From contig NW_026570241.1 of the NCBI RefSeq assembly GCF_019649055.1, positions 806,001-870,000 of the forward strand: a stretch of DNA of 64,000 bases, written 5' to 3'. Positions 9,981-19,402 of the stretch are shown in pieces; within the stretch, counting starts at the first letter, position 1; each line of letters begins with the position of its first letter. The translations under genes and the position numbers were made by a program. The stretch comes from Paramacrobiotus metropolitanus (lineage: Eukaryota; Tardigrada; Eutardigrada; Parachela; Macrobiotidae). Below the pieces are notes generated by a model. It had not been told where the DNA came from and ran no database searches. It was given only the letters and a program-made list of their open reading frames with translations.

Positions 9981-10676
9981 ATGCTCGGACTAGCACTGGA
10001 CAATCAGAATCATGCTTCGTGCGAACTTAAAAACACCCTGGCAAGGCAACCATTTCAGACCATGACCCAGAAAGACCTTCAATCGGCCTTGTGTGCTAAC
10101 CGGATTCTGAAACTGTCCGGCGTAAGCTTTGGAAGAATGACCAAACGAGCCTACAAAGAAGGGAAGTTGGGCTTCTGTTATTCGGACACCAACCGATGGT
10201 CATATTACCTCCCACAGTCAATGCTTCCCCCACGGCTGAAGATGGATTTAAAGTTTTGGAAGATCGCCATCACTGACGCGGCGATGCCAAGACTCGGCGG
10301 AACAAATGGAGTCACGTGGCATGACCTATCGAACTTCTTCGCCGTGAGTTATGAGCTGGGAGTGTATAACATTGAAGGCGATCGAGAAGTGATCAAACAG
10401 GCAGTCGAAAGTCTTATCGTGGACAAATTGCTGGAGATAAAAAATGGTCGAATCCACTCGAAACCGGAAGATCCGTCGGAAAGTACTCCGGAGAGGGAGA
10501 TGGGTGAATCAGCAGAGATCCCTCCAGCATTTCAAGAAGTTGTCCTCGAATCGCACCAGCCGGCACCGACCGAGCTCAAAACCACGGATACTGAAACGAA
10601 ATCAGCAGAAACTGAGAATACGGTGTCAGTAACGACTGAAACGACGGAGTCGGCTGACACATTAGCAAAAGAGTGA
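9981..10676 (+). CDS. Unrecognised 231-aa accessory ORF of the retroelement
   Basis: The frame starts 79 bp after the 940-aa ORF on the same strand. Residues 30-155 look globular, with alternating helix-like and aromatic segments (GVSFGRMTKRAYKEGKLGF, DLKFWKIAITDAAMP, TWHDLSNFFAVSYELGVY) that would suit a small nucleic-acid-binding fold. The last 75 residues are Ser/Thr/Glu-rich and probably disordered. No family is recognised. The ATG at 9981 was chosen because it is the first in the frame. Its integrity alongside damaged pol parts suggests a fairly recent copy. Confidence 0.65.
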   Translation: MLGLALDNQNHASCELKNTLARQPFQTMTQKDLQSALCANRILKLSGVSFGRMTKRAYKEGKLGFCYSDTNRWSYYLPQSMLPPRLKMDLKFWKIAITDAAMPRLGGTNGVTWHDLSNFFAVSYELGVYNIEGDREVIKQAVESLIVDKLLEIKNGRIHSKPEDPSESTPEREMGESAEIPPAFQEVVLESHQPAPTELKTTDTETKSAETENTVSVTTETTESADTLAKE

Positions 10677-11063
10677 ACGGGTGATGCGTGGTATGCGGTT
10701 AGGAAGGTCCACCGCATATCACAGATGAACAGCATCATATCAGTTAAACGAAAGTGGAAAGTTGAAATAACCGAGATGAAAACGTTAAAACAGATGGTCA
10801 ACGCAACTTGGCGAATGTGCTAAATGAGATGAGAAGATGAGATAACTCGCATCAGTCAGATAGGCGAATGAGCTTAGAACTGATAATGTGGAAAGGTCAC
10901 CACGTTACGGTGTTAAAAATGTCATCATGAGCTAGGAAGGTCTCAGCTCAGTACGGAAATAGCCTAAAATAGGCGTAAAAGCTTATAAGAATGATCGTGA
11001 GATGGTTATGAGATGACGAGATGATATTCTGATATGTTTTGACATTGCAGACTTCAACCAGAG
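10677..11063 (+). other. Hairpin-rich spacer of the retroelement
   Basis: No ORF is convincing. Three stem-loops with GGAAGGTC/AAAGGTCA loops lie at 10688-10722, 10884-10907 and 10928-10950. A further 5-bp hairpin GCCTA-AAA-TAGGC lies at about 10961-10974, partly overlapping the 13-mer AGGCGTAAAAGCT (10971-10983) shared with the spacer before base 7079. Confidence 0.65.
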
Positions 11064-12920
11064 ATGGCTCAAAAAGGTCCGGCCAAACCGAACAGTCAAG
11101 CGGCACCATTGGCGGTGAGAAGTCAAGCAGCACCGGCAGCCGCGAGAAATTAGGCACCACCTGCGCCTGTAAGGAACCAAGCTGGATCTGCAAATGTGCG
11201 AAGTCAAGCAGCTGCGCCTGCGAAAAGTCAAGTCGCACCCGCGCCTACTACAAGTCAGGCGACATCCTCGTCAGCATCTACGAAACGTCCTGTGGACCAG
11301 CAAGTTGATCCGTTTACGGGCTATGATCGAAAATGTCCGGACTGCATCAGAAATAATAAGGTCGAGAAAGGAGATTACCCTTGCTGGTACTGCATATTCA
11401 AAGAACCAAATCGAACTTTGGTGGCATATAACGAAGCCATCCGTGGGAATAAGGACGTTTTTCGAACCATTACATCTGCAGATGTATGGAAGACGGTTCC
11501 CCCAAGGGAAGAGATGCTCATCGAAGATCGTTACCTTCAAGCGATCAAGAACGGCGAAATCGGTTGGGACGCAACGTATGAGCCCCCGCAAGACGATTTA
11601 CCAGATGCGTTCCGTAAGAAGTTTAATGAAGATCAGGCACGGATGATGGAAGAAAAACGGCAAAAAGACCTGGCAGATGAGATGACGGCCAGTAGAAAAC
11701 GCGCTGAGCAACGAGCGGCACAGGAAAGCCGAGAAAGGTTGGCGCAGGGCAAAGCTCCTATTCCTGTGGCTCAATTGAACGCGGACGAAGCGGAGGTGAG
11801 AGTGAAGGCCATTCTCCTCCAGATCGACGAACTGATAAAAGAACCGTCGAAAATCCGTGCGAACCTGTTTGAAGTTCTTCTACGGGAGAAGATGAGATTG
11901 GAACGAGGTGAAGCACCTAAACCCGAAACCAAATTGCTGATTGAAAAGATGACGGAAGAAGCTCGAAAGACACATCAGGTGGAGCTCGATGTCATGAAAG
12001 CGTTTCAAAGTTTCAAACGTGATGAAGGTTTCCAACGACCTCGATCACCGGCGACGAGGGAACATCAGAGATCACGAGAGTATTCACGCGAACGGAATTA
12101 CGAATCTCGAAATGAACGGTCAAGGGAGTACTCTCGCGAACGAACTCGTGATTATCATAACGAAAGAGATGATAGATCACGCTCGCGCGACTACGATTAT
12201 CGCGGCGGCAGATCATGGGTGCGACATGGAGATCAGGTAATCCAAACCAGCGCACATCGTCGCTGGTTTCGAGATGAACCACGTCAACAGATACCGATAG
12301 GAGTTGGTTTCTGTCATCCAAAAGTCAGGGGATTTACACCAGAACGACGACGAGCTGGAGAAGGGAGCTCGAAGGAATCTACCAGAAGCCGAAGTCCATA
12401 TGACAAAGGATGGCAGGATGACATGAACTACTTCGCCGGTTTCGAGATGAACCATAAGAGAACTTCGAGTGGAGAACGTGACGATACTCCGCCGAAACAT
12501 CCGAAGATGAAATCAGTGGTCCACATGGTAGAACCATTGGTCGTAACGATGGATGATGATGAACCGATGGAACTATCATCTGAGACCATTGTTCACAAAC
12601 GGAATGTTGTACTGGACCGTGATCTCGAACCGTCTACATCAACAAGTACGGCACAACGTGAGCAGGAAGGTCCTCACGAATTGGATAATCGCCGTCAACA
12701 GCAAAATCAGCCAGAACTTGATCGACGACGCGAATCAGATGATCGTCAGAGGGGTAATACCACCTCCAGGTTCGACAACGCACAAAGACGTTTGATCAAC
12801 TCAACGAGCAGAAATTTGTCGATACTTGGGATTGGAGATCGAGTCGGAGCAGTCAGTAATGATACATACGCAGCTCCACCATCTTCGCGAATTTCTGAGG
12901 GATTCCGGATACGAAGATGA
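11064..12920 (+). pseudogene. Unrecognised RS-domain/zinc-cluster ORF of the retroelement, one early stop
   Basis: The frame opens at ATG 11064, meets a TAG at 11151-11153, and is then open to 12920; the first later ATG is 11196, giving a 574-residue product. The N-terminal part spans the stop and has repeated VRSQAAPAA-like units. A C-x2-C...C-x2-C cluster (KCPDC...YPCWYC) follows, suggesting a small zinc site, then helical, coiled-coil-like Glu/Arg/Lys-rich sequence. An Arg/Ser-Glu-rich tract (SREYSRERTRDYHNERDDR) is at about residues 285-345, and an acidic, disordered C-terminus ends the protein. RS-type tracts often mediate RNA or splicing-factor contacts; that is family knowledge, not shown here. 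A perfect 9-bp hairpin lies at 12244-12269. Confidence 0.6.
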
Positions 12921-13707
12921 GCTCAGAGAGAGGAGACTCAGTAGTCTGGAGATCACTACCGAATTAGCGAAAACGTGTTATGCACCGATCCGACAGTGTG
13001 GTCTACCAAGTTTGTTGGACCTGAGCTTACTGGAAGTCCCTTTGGACACAATTGATACTACCGGATGGACACAGTTCCATTACCAGGAAATCAAGGAGCG
13101 GCGCGAATATGTGGCACAATTCGTGTTACGGAATGTGAACCCGGCATTTAAGACACTTGCAGCACGAGCATCCATTGGCCTGACAGTGGACCCTACTGAC
13201 TACAAATCGCGAACATTCGGTCAGAAGGTCTTTGCTGCAAGACTAGGGCACTACCCGACACAGAATCAGCTGTTTTCGGACTTTACGAAGGGGACAGTTC
13301 CGCCTGTGTTCCGGGAAAAGGTTGCTAATTTAGGAATGCCATCGAAACATCAGGAGATCGCGCGCAAAGCGAATGAAGGACTGGCGATCTGCAAGAAGCG
13401 ATTTGATGATTGCAATCTCCATGAGACACACGAATCACAGTACCAGGAGCGAATCAACCAAATTCGAGATACCATGGACACGCCGTACATCGAGCCGAAA
13501 GATCGAGTTGATGAGTATATCGAGGAGCACCTAGTATGGAAGGGACCGAAACAATCGACAACCACCAACGTTCCGAATACACCGGGCAGACGAGCTGCTC
13601 GAAATCAGAATATCCGAGATCAGTATGAGGATGCCAGACAACGATTAGCTGAAGATCCTCAAATCGGAACTTGCAGCGGGAGGAGGATGATGCACGACAT
13701 CGGTTGA
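12859..13707 (+). CDS. Unrecognised overlapping ORF of the retroelement
   Basis: This frame overlaps the end of the RS-type ORF by 62 bp in another frame. The start at ATG 12859 is the first ATG; the frame is open a little further upstream, so a frameshift fusion with the preceding ORF is possible. The 282-residue product is mixed alpha-helical in appearance, with a moderately hydrophobic middle (about VAQFVLRNVNPAFKTLAARA) and a basic tail. No known domain is recognised. It is the last ORF of the element seen before non-coding sequence. Confidence 0.6.
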   Translation: MIHTQLHHLREFLRDSGYEDELRERRLSSLEITTELAKTCYAPIRQCGLPSLLDLSLLEVPLDTIDTTGWTQFHYQEIKERREYVAQFVLRNVNPAFKTLAARASIGLTVDPTDYKSRTFGQKVFAARLGHYPTQNQLFSDFTKGTVPPVFREKVANLGMPSKHQEIARKANEGLAICKKRFDDCNLHETHESQYQERINQIRDTMDTPYIEPKDRVDEYIEEHLVWKGPKQSTTTNVPNTPGRRAARNQNIRDQYEDARQRLAEDPQIGTCSGRRMMHDIG

Positions 13708-14923
13708 ATGCGATCAAGCGTTCACGACAAGGAAAAGGTCGTGGTCCACGGAACATCGTCTTACGAGTTCAAGCGGAAGAGGACATGCCAGCTGGATCAG
13801 CAGAACCGGTTGATCGGACTTCCGATCAAAACCATTGTGTTCAAAAAATCATTGTGTTCACTGTTGCGCAGTGTATTGGTATTGCCGAGAGCAGGTGGAA
13901 TTTGGCTCTCTGAGCGTTATGAACGTCAGTGTGTTTTGATCCTCGATCGAGAACGCTAATAAAGTGTATGACGTACACTGGATGTCGAGCGTTGCGCTTT
14001 TATCCCGTAGGAAGTAACGTTCTACACTACACAGAGTCCTGTCAGTCTGGGCTGCTGTCCTGGACTCATATCCAGTCCACGGTAATAGAGCAGTAGCGGG
14101 CGGGTGTCGCGGACGGGTGTTTTAGAATTCGCAACTGCCGCTGCTCTTATCCGTCACCCGGATTGCGGCGGGTAGACAAACGAGAAAACGTACGTACAAT
14201 TTCTATACGTCAATTCGTTATGAGTAAGCGATCAAAAAGTTCGAAAAGTTTCCATGCGTATACATACTGCTTAGCTAGGACTTTGATACATTATAGCTGT
14301 TCTAACCTGTATAACTGTGCTGCAAAAAAGAAAAAAGCCTGTGTCAGGAAGAGCGGAAACAGATTCTTTGGCATGGTCAGTAGGTGGTCTTTGTGGACCT
14401 GTGATCTGTGTGTTTACGTAATTATTGCAGTTCCAATATGGTCTAGTTATGGCAAGCTAATGTACGCGAACCCACACGCACTGCCTCGTTTTTACGGCTA
14501 CTCTATTACTTATAGTTAGATTAAAGGTACCTTTTAGAACGCAAAAAATTTATTGGTTTAATTAGCTGGTGAGCGAAACTACTCCGCCAATGAACTGTTG
14601 ATCAGGATTAATAACATTACAAACGTCACTCTTAAAAATTGTTTTTTGTTGTTTGAAGTCGTACGCCAAGGTGATGAATTGCATCACCTTGGCCAAGGTG
14701 GTGAATTAAATTCAATTAAATTTTTTGCTGCCTTCATTTTGTAAACTTTCAAAGTACCTCAAATTACAAGAATCGAAACGGAAGAAAAGACGAATGAACA
14801 TTTAACAGCCGTATTGCTTCAGACAGCCTAACCACGATCATTCCCAGAAAATACCACCCGACTGTCGTCGAGCCGTCGACTGTACGATCAGCCGCCATAC
14901 CGAAGAAGGATTGTCAGGACCGA
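13708..14923. other. Non-coding stretch after the retroelement
   Basis: No convincing gene is present. An AATAAAG polyadenylation-like signal lies at about 13959-13966, and the element's 3' end or LTR probably lies here, but the 5' LTR is outside the window so it cannot be delimited. A perfect 11-bp hairpin CCAAGGTGATG-AATTG-CATCACCTTGG sits at 14666-14692. The 118-codon frame at 14163 is not supported. Confidence 0.5.
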
Positions 14924-15890
14924 ATGTTGTCCCAGTACCGCGGCTGCCTTTTGGGGGCCTTGGTTGGTGATTGTCTAGGACGAATGTTTGAAGGTGCTCG
15001 ACCGCCACTGCAAGTGTCGGAGATCGAAGCAGCAATTGCCAAACAAAAGGGTGATAGAATAGATCCAGTTTGCGTTCAGATCTTTGTGTATATTATCGGA
15101 TGTCAAATTCTGTAGAAAATGTAGCGATACACGATTGAAAAGCGTAAGGTGACGGGACGTTTCATTTAAGAAAAGCTTAAATACTGTGCATACACAGTGT
15201 TCAGTTTGATTATTAACAATTATATCTATATGCAACTGCTGCGCTGCAGTTTCATTAGCAAAATGTACAATACTTATGACACTTCCGATTTAACTTAACA
15301 CCTGCATATGATCACGTAAAGTACCGTTGATTGCAGTTATGTTGACATATTCGTACTTTTAGAGTTTTACTTTCTGATGGGCATGAAGCACTTTACTTTA
15401 ATTACGTTTGCTTTAACTTCCACTGTTTACTTCCTTGTCTTCATGTCATTTACCAACTGGATTTCAGAACACTCATTACCATCCACGGATGACACGGCAA
15501 TGTGTCACGCGATCGCCGAATCGCTGATTCGTTGCGGACACTTCGATACTCGTAATATGGCCAAATCGTAAGCGTGAATTCACTTTACCTTGTCACAAAA
15601 CTGAATTTCGTGAATGGTGCTAGTAATTATACTCGAATTTTTGCAGTTTTGTTGACAAGTATGAAGATGAGTGGACCAAGCAGTTCATGTACACCGTCGG
15701 CGTAAAGGTAATATTTGCCATTTGGCAAGCGAACCATTTCGCTGGCGATGTGTTTTCCCCTGCCCGGCAACAGTTTGACGGTCGGGGATCGTTTTGCAAC
15801 GGCGGGGGAGTACGGATCGCCAGTGTCCCTCTGTTTTGTGGGAACCGACGGGAAGAGACCGTAGAGGTTCGTTTTCTAACTCGACATTAA
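14924..15890 (+). pseudogene. ARH3-like ADP-ribosylglycohydrolase, 5' exons only
   Basis: Exon 1 (14924-15050) encodes the family N-terminus YRGCLLGALVGDCLGRMFEG. It joins in phase to exon 2 (15468-15567), which holds the metal-binding STDDTAM motif, and to exon 3 (from 15647), with DVFSPARQQFDGRGSFCNGG. These match the order in ARH3-type hydrolases, which remove ADP-ribose from proteins using a di-magnesium centre. Splice sites: GTGATA/TTTCAG and GTAAGC/TTGCAG. The frame continues to 15890 without the later LTHxHP and GGDTDTIA parts, and no later exons were found before 17 kb. It is therefore truncated, or its remaining exons are unrecognisable. The residues that remain look functional. It lies only 1.3 kb from the ARH-BIR gene. 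Confidence 0.75.
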
Positions 15891-17143
15891 TGTACTGTAC
15901 TCTCGACTCACGATGTCTCAGTTTTGTATGGTGTTGCTAGGCAACACTATACTGACGCCACGGAATTCATTGCGTTCGGTCTTCTGGGCGCAATGAACCG
16001 TCTGAACAGCTCCGACAATTTATTGCGTACTACGAGTAGTCAAAATTCGGCTGTCCTTGGAGGATCACTGGATCAGAACTAAACCTTTACAAAAAATTCA
16101 AATTTTAACTTTGGTTTTTTCAGATTTCAATTTATCATTTATAACTGCTTTTCGACATTCATGAATATAAAATTCGTTGTTGCTGTTGAGATAAACAGAA
16201 AACTAAATCTAAGAAACCTCAATAAAAAGCCTGAACCGTTGCTGTTCAACGTTCGAAAACCGATCGCAAGCCGTCATTTTTGCTGGTGTTGCAGCCAAGC
16301 ATGCGCATTGGTTGGTTCATGTTCACCTCGTTAAACGAATGATTTGAACACGCGTACAGTACATGACAGCTATACTGTACAAAGCCGGGACATATTGAGC
16401 CGAGAGTACAGTACGTACATACGTAAAAACAGCAAACTTTTGTTTTGGCCTGGCCTAATAACGGACAATATATGCCCTGATCTCTTCTCCCGTCGCCGGT
16501 AAACTCCTTCGACAATTAATCTTCTTACCAATCGCGTCACCTTGTATGTATTTAAATTTAAATCTACACGTGCAACAAAATATTAAAAACTACCGTACAG
16601 GACTACAGTATTCAGTACAATGTTAGCATAGTGCAGAATACAATACATATGCTTAACTAGGCACAATTCATAACAAACAGAGTGCAAAAGAAGTGTCGAA
16701 ACATATTTTCACTTTTTGGCTTTCTGGTTTTCGGAAATGAATATCAAGTACTGTAGCAGTGTACAACTGTAGCCAGCCGAAAGATAGAGATAGAGACGCA
16801 AATTGAACGCACATTTATATGCTACGTGTATTATATATTATAGTGCCTATCTGGATCGCAAGATACTGTAGAATCGTACTAACGGTATAAACCATAATAA
16901 CCATATAGATATAACTGCAGACGAGCAGACGACCATAAGAAGATATGCCGCTAGTTTAGCGTCAACTCGGTTTCGGTTCGGTTTTCAGTCGAACCGGTTT
17001 TGAGCCGAATTGAACCGGTTTGGAGCCGAACCGATTGAACCGGTTTAGAGCCGAACTGAATTCCCCTTTCTTTTGTTTATTTTTCCCCACCCTCTTTTTT
17101 GAATGAACATGAATGAACATGATAGCAGATTTATTCATGATAT
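15891..17143. other. Non-coding stretch with GAACCGG repeats
   Basis: No gene is visible. At 16991-17058 there are three imperfect copies of GAACCGGTTTNGAGCCGAA. A pyrimidine-rich block TTCCCC...TTTTTCCCCACC (about 17061-17101) resembles one at about 24992-25039, on the far side of the structural gene block. Confidence 0.5.
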
Positions 17144-18367
17144 TTACAAGTGAAATAATAAATTATCAGGAACATTGGTAGCCGGACAGTTGCGCTTCTT
17201 ACATAAGTGATCCCAACGCGGATCAGAGAGAGACTCAAAATTTCTAAGTTCACATTCGCAGTAATAACATTGAACACGGTCTAGTGAACCAAAATGAAAA
17301 AATCCATTTCCAGCTAATTCCATGGGTGAGGGTTTGAGATGTGGCCAGCCTTTGAACGACTCCAAACACGATCCTAAAGTGCTGTAGTTGCCGAAATCAT
17401 CAATTTCGCGATCGGTTAGGGTGTTGCTGGCGTGTTCGGCAAGTTTGTCGGCTAGCGTAATGCTGTTCTTATAGCCGTCACACAGTTCAAACCACGCCGA
17501 TGGTATGCTTTTGAGACCGTGCCAAGCTCCGGCAATAGCGCCCGCCAGTGTTGCGATTCCGTCCGTACATCCACCAACACGTAGTGTAAGTGCCATGGTT
17601 GCTTCAAAAGCGTTTTTAGGCGATAGATCGGCTCCTTTGATCACGCAGTAAATAGCCATAGGAACAGCTTGCAGTCCCGCGGAATCATTGCCAAGGGCTT
17701 TCACCACAACACTTGTCTCTTGAGACAGCAGCGTTTTTATGTGCACTAATTTTGATTGATACAGCTGAAGGCTAATGCCTGAGTTACACAGAGTGATTAG
17801 CATGTCCAGAAACTGTGCGGGAGTAAAGTTGGGATATTGCAATGCTACGGCAATAGCGTAGGCTTGAAGCTCACGTGCCCCGTAAGCTTCCATCGTAGGA
17901 TGTGTAAGTTCGGCGACGTTACGTACGTTGCGGATCGTCACTTCTGTCTGATGTTTGAAGTACAGTGGATACGTTGAAATCCACGCAGCAGGACCGTATC
18001 CTTTTTGGTATACACGTGGTACGATTTTATTCGGCAATGTGTCAAGGGATTCATAATTGCTCCACTTCCAGTGATGTATTATATCTTTTAGCTTTCCAAA
18101 AGCCGAACGTATGGCGGGGTGTGCATTGTAATATGCGTCAACGCATGCAGGAGCGGCACTTGCTGTATCATAACCAGCGTAATTTAACAATGCGTTACCA
18201 AGCGCGTTTGTTAATACAGTTTTTTCACGATGAGAGGGGTAATCTCGAGTAACAACAAACATTTGCGCTACCTTATGGACAATACCATTGTATGCCTTCA
18301 AAGGAGCGCACAAGCATTCCCCGAGTAGGCCGCCTACTAAGCAACCGCGAAATTGATCTTTCTCCAT
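17144..18367 (-). CDS. ADP-ribosylglycohydrolase-like/BIR fusion protein
   Basis: This intact, intronless 407-residue frame is on the minus strand. Residues 1-310 follow the ARH fold family: FRGCLVGGLLGECL (6-19), YGPAAWIS, ELTHPTMEAYG (153-163) and VGGCTDGIATLAGAIAGAWHG (264-284). The metal ligands are degraded. The TDD motif is replaced around residues 47-52 (REKTVL), and the usual GGDTDT reads GGCTDG, so catalysis is doubtful and an ADP-ribose-binding pseudoenzyme is plausible. Residues 333-400 are a canonical BIR domain with the exact CX2CX16HX6C zinc pattern (C367, C370, H387, C394) and GxxxxG core. BIR domains bind caspases and IAP-binding motifs. The gene shares a divergent promoter with the Polinton-like genes to its right, so it is probably cargo of that element. 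The pairing of these two domains is unusual. Confidence 0.85.
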   Translation of the reverse strand: MEKDQFRGCLVGGLLGECLCAPLKAYNGIVHKVAQMFVVTRDYPSHREKTVLTNALGNALLNYAGYDTASAAPACVDAYYNAHPAIRSAFGKLKDIIHHWKWSNYESLDTLPNKIVPRVYQKGYGPAAWISTYPLYFKHQTEVTIRNVRNVAELTHPTMEAYGARELQAYAIAVALQYPNFTPAQFLDMLITLCNSGISLQLYQSKLVHIKTLLSQETSVVVKALGNDSAGLQAVPMAIYCVIKGADLSPKNAFEATMALTLRVGGCTDGIATLAGAIAGAWHGLKSIPSAWFELCDGYKNSITLADKLAEHASNTLTDREIDDFGNYSTLGSCLESFKGWPHLKPSPMELAGNGFFHFGSLDRVQCYYCECELRNFESLSDPRWDHLCKKRNCPATNVPDNLLFHL

Positions 18368-18781
18368 TTTCTTTGCAAATAATAATTGTTTAACGTAACC
18401 CCAGCTCTTAAATATGGTCAGATGAAACGGTTAGCCCACAGTTTAATTTCTGATAAATCACAAAGCTCATTTCCAAATATTTTTTTGATTTTCCGAGATA
18501 CGTCACAGGCTGTTTGACCAATCAGTATGGTTACGCAGTGTATGGGGGTGTAGTTTTTTTCGATTTTTCAACCAATCATCGACATAGTAAACTGTTTCAA
18601 GTTTGCCAGTGACGTATGTGTGAAAAAGGCGGGGTTATGCGAGAATTTACAACCAATGGGGTGAGAGTTTGGCTTCCTCGGAAACAATCCGCGAGTATAA
18701 AAGCGACGCGGTGAGCTTTTCCAAATCATTCGGCAAAAAGTTGAGAGCAAGTTCTATCATCATAATATCACGAGAGCAAAA
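18368..18781. promoter_or_regulatory. Divergent promoter region with TATA and CCAAT boxes
   Basis: Leftward TATTTAAG lies at 18407-18414, 40-47 bp before the ARH-BIR start. Rightward TATAAAAG lies at 18696-18703, 79 bp before the ATG at 18782. Between them are three CCAAT boxes on the + strand (18518, 18572 and 18653) and two CRE-like TGACGTA half-palindromes in opposite orientation (about 18499 and 18609). The arrangement supports co-regulation of both arms; activity is inferred. Confidence 0.75.
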
Positions 18782-19228
18782 ATGGATTTCGGACGTATTT
18801 TGGATGTTGTCGGTGATCATGACGGCTACACTGTATACAAAGTCAATAGTGTGGTAAGTCTGTTCTGGAATGCTAAAGAAGTACGGGCATTTCTTGTGTT
18901 CGAAGCGAATGCGGATGCTGAGGGCTTGCGTAAAGCATGGAATAAAGGGATCCGATTCGGATACAATAAAATTACCGAATTACTGAAGATCTTGAAGAAT
19001 GGACATTTGAAAGACACGCTGGATCACGCAGCATCCGAAGGCAAACAGGAGAAAATGAAATTCGATGGCCCCGCCTACCTGGAGTTGACTCTGAAGGTGC
19101 ACGAGAAGTACGGGCGTACGATCAGGTTTTCTCAGCCAGGGCGCTCTGTTCAACTGCCATACATGGGATTCATTGATGTGGCCCGAATCCTGGACGATAG
19201 TTTTAAAGCGCAAGCTCTTATTGTTTAA
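18782..19228 (+). CDS. Unrecognised 148-aa first ORF of the Polinton-like element
   Basis: An intact frame starts 79 bp after a TATA box. The protein is soluble-looking and mixed alpha/beta, with MDFGRILDVVGDHDGYTVYK at the start and a central basic/helical part (GIRFGYNKITELLKILKNG). Near the end, VQLPYMGFIDVARILDDSF partly echoes the start (GRILDVV / VARILDD), perhaps a short internal duplication. No family is recognised. Its position as the first rightward gene suggests an early or regulatory role, which is inference only. Confidence 0.65.
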   Translation: MDFGRILDVVGDHDGYTVYKVNSVVSLFWNAKEVRAFLVFEANADAEGLRKAWNKGIRFGYNKITELLKILKNGHLKDTLDHAASEGKQEKMKFDGPAYLELTLKVHEKYGRTIRFSQPGRSVQLPYMGFIDVARILDDSFKAQALIV

Positions 19229-19355
19229 TAGCGCTTTCTGTTTTCTATCATTTTAAAATTGTTGTTGTCATTCTTGTTTATTACGAGTTAGCTCCCTTGT
19301 TATACGAAAAAAAGGTTGAAAAACGCCGTTATTTGCGACAGTCTCAGCAGTGAAG

Positions 19356-19364
19356 TATATAAAG
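19356..19364 (+). promoter_or_regulatory. TATA box of the TBP-like gene
   Basis: TATATAAAG lies 26 bp before the ATG at 19391 and 38 bp before the ATG at 19403. Transcription starting about 30 bp downstream of the box favours the 19403 start. Confidence 0.6.
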
Positions 19365-19402
19365 CCTTCTTGCTGACACTGTTGCAAGTAATGCGTTCAG
19401 TC

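Larger units (their letters stand above)
340..13743 (+). repeat. Dispersed stem-loops with a conserved (A)GGAAGGTC-type loop
   Basis: Eight stem-loops share a loop containing GGAAGGTC or AAAGGTCA but have unrelated stems: 340-364, 2056-2088, 7744-7762, 10688-10722, 10884-10907, 10928-10950, 12657-12678 and 13723-13743. In the last, GGTC partly enters the stem. The best is 10688-10722: twelve base pairs with one G-U around the loop TAGGAAGGTCC. They occur inside ORFs and in spacers, on one strand and only across the first 13.7 kb, which supports this stretch being a single element. Different stems with the same loop suggest an RNA structure rather than simple duplication. Confidence 0.7.

Noticed and set aside
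14163-14519. 118-codon frame after the retroelement
   Set aside because: No domain, splice or composition support; it reads like random AT-rich sequence.
15708-15729. A 22-bp intron between GTAATATTT and CAAG in the ARH3-like gene
   Set aside because: Too short for splicing, and reading through preserves similarity to the ARH family.
18669-18857. Short frame overlapping the TATA box
   Set aside because: It would start upstream of the likely transcription start and conflicts with the 148-aa frame.
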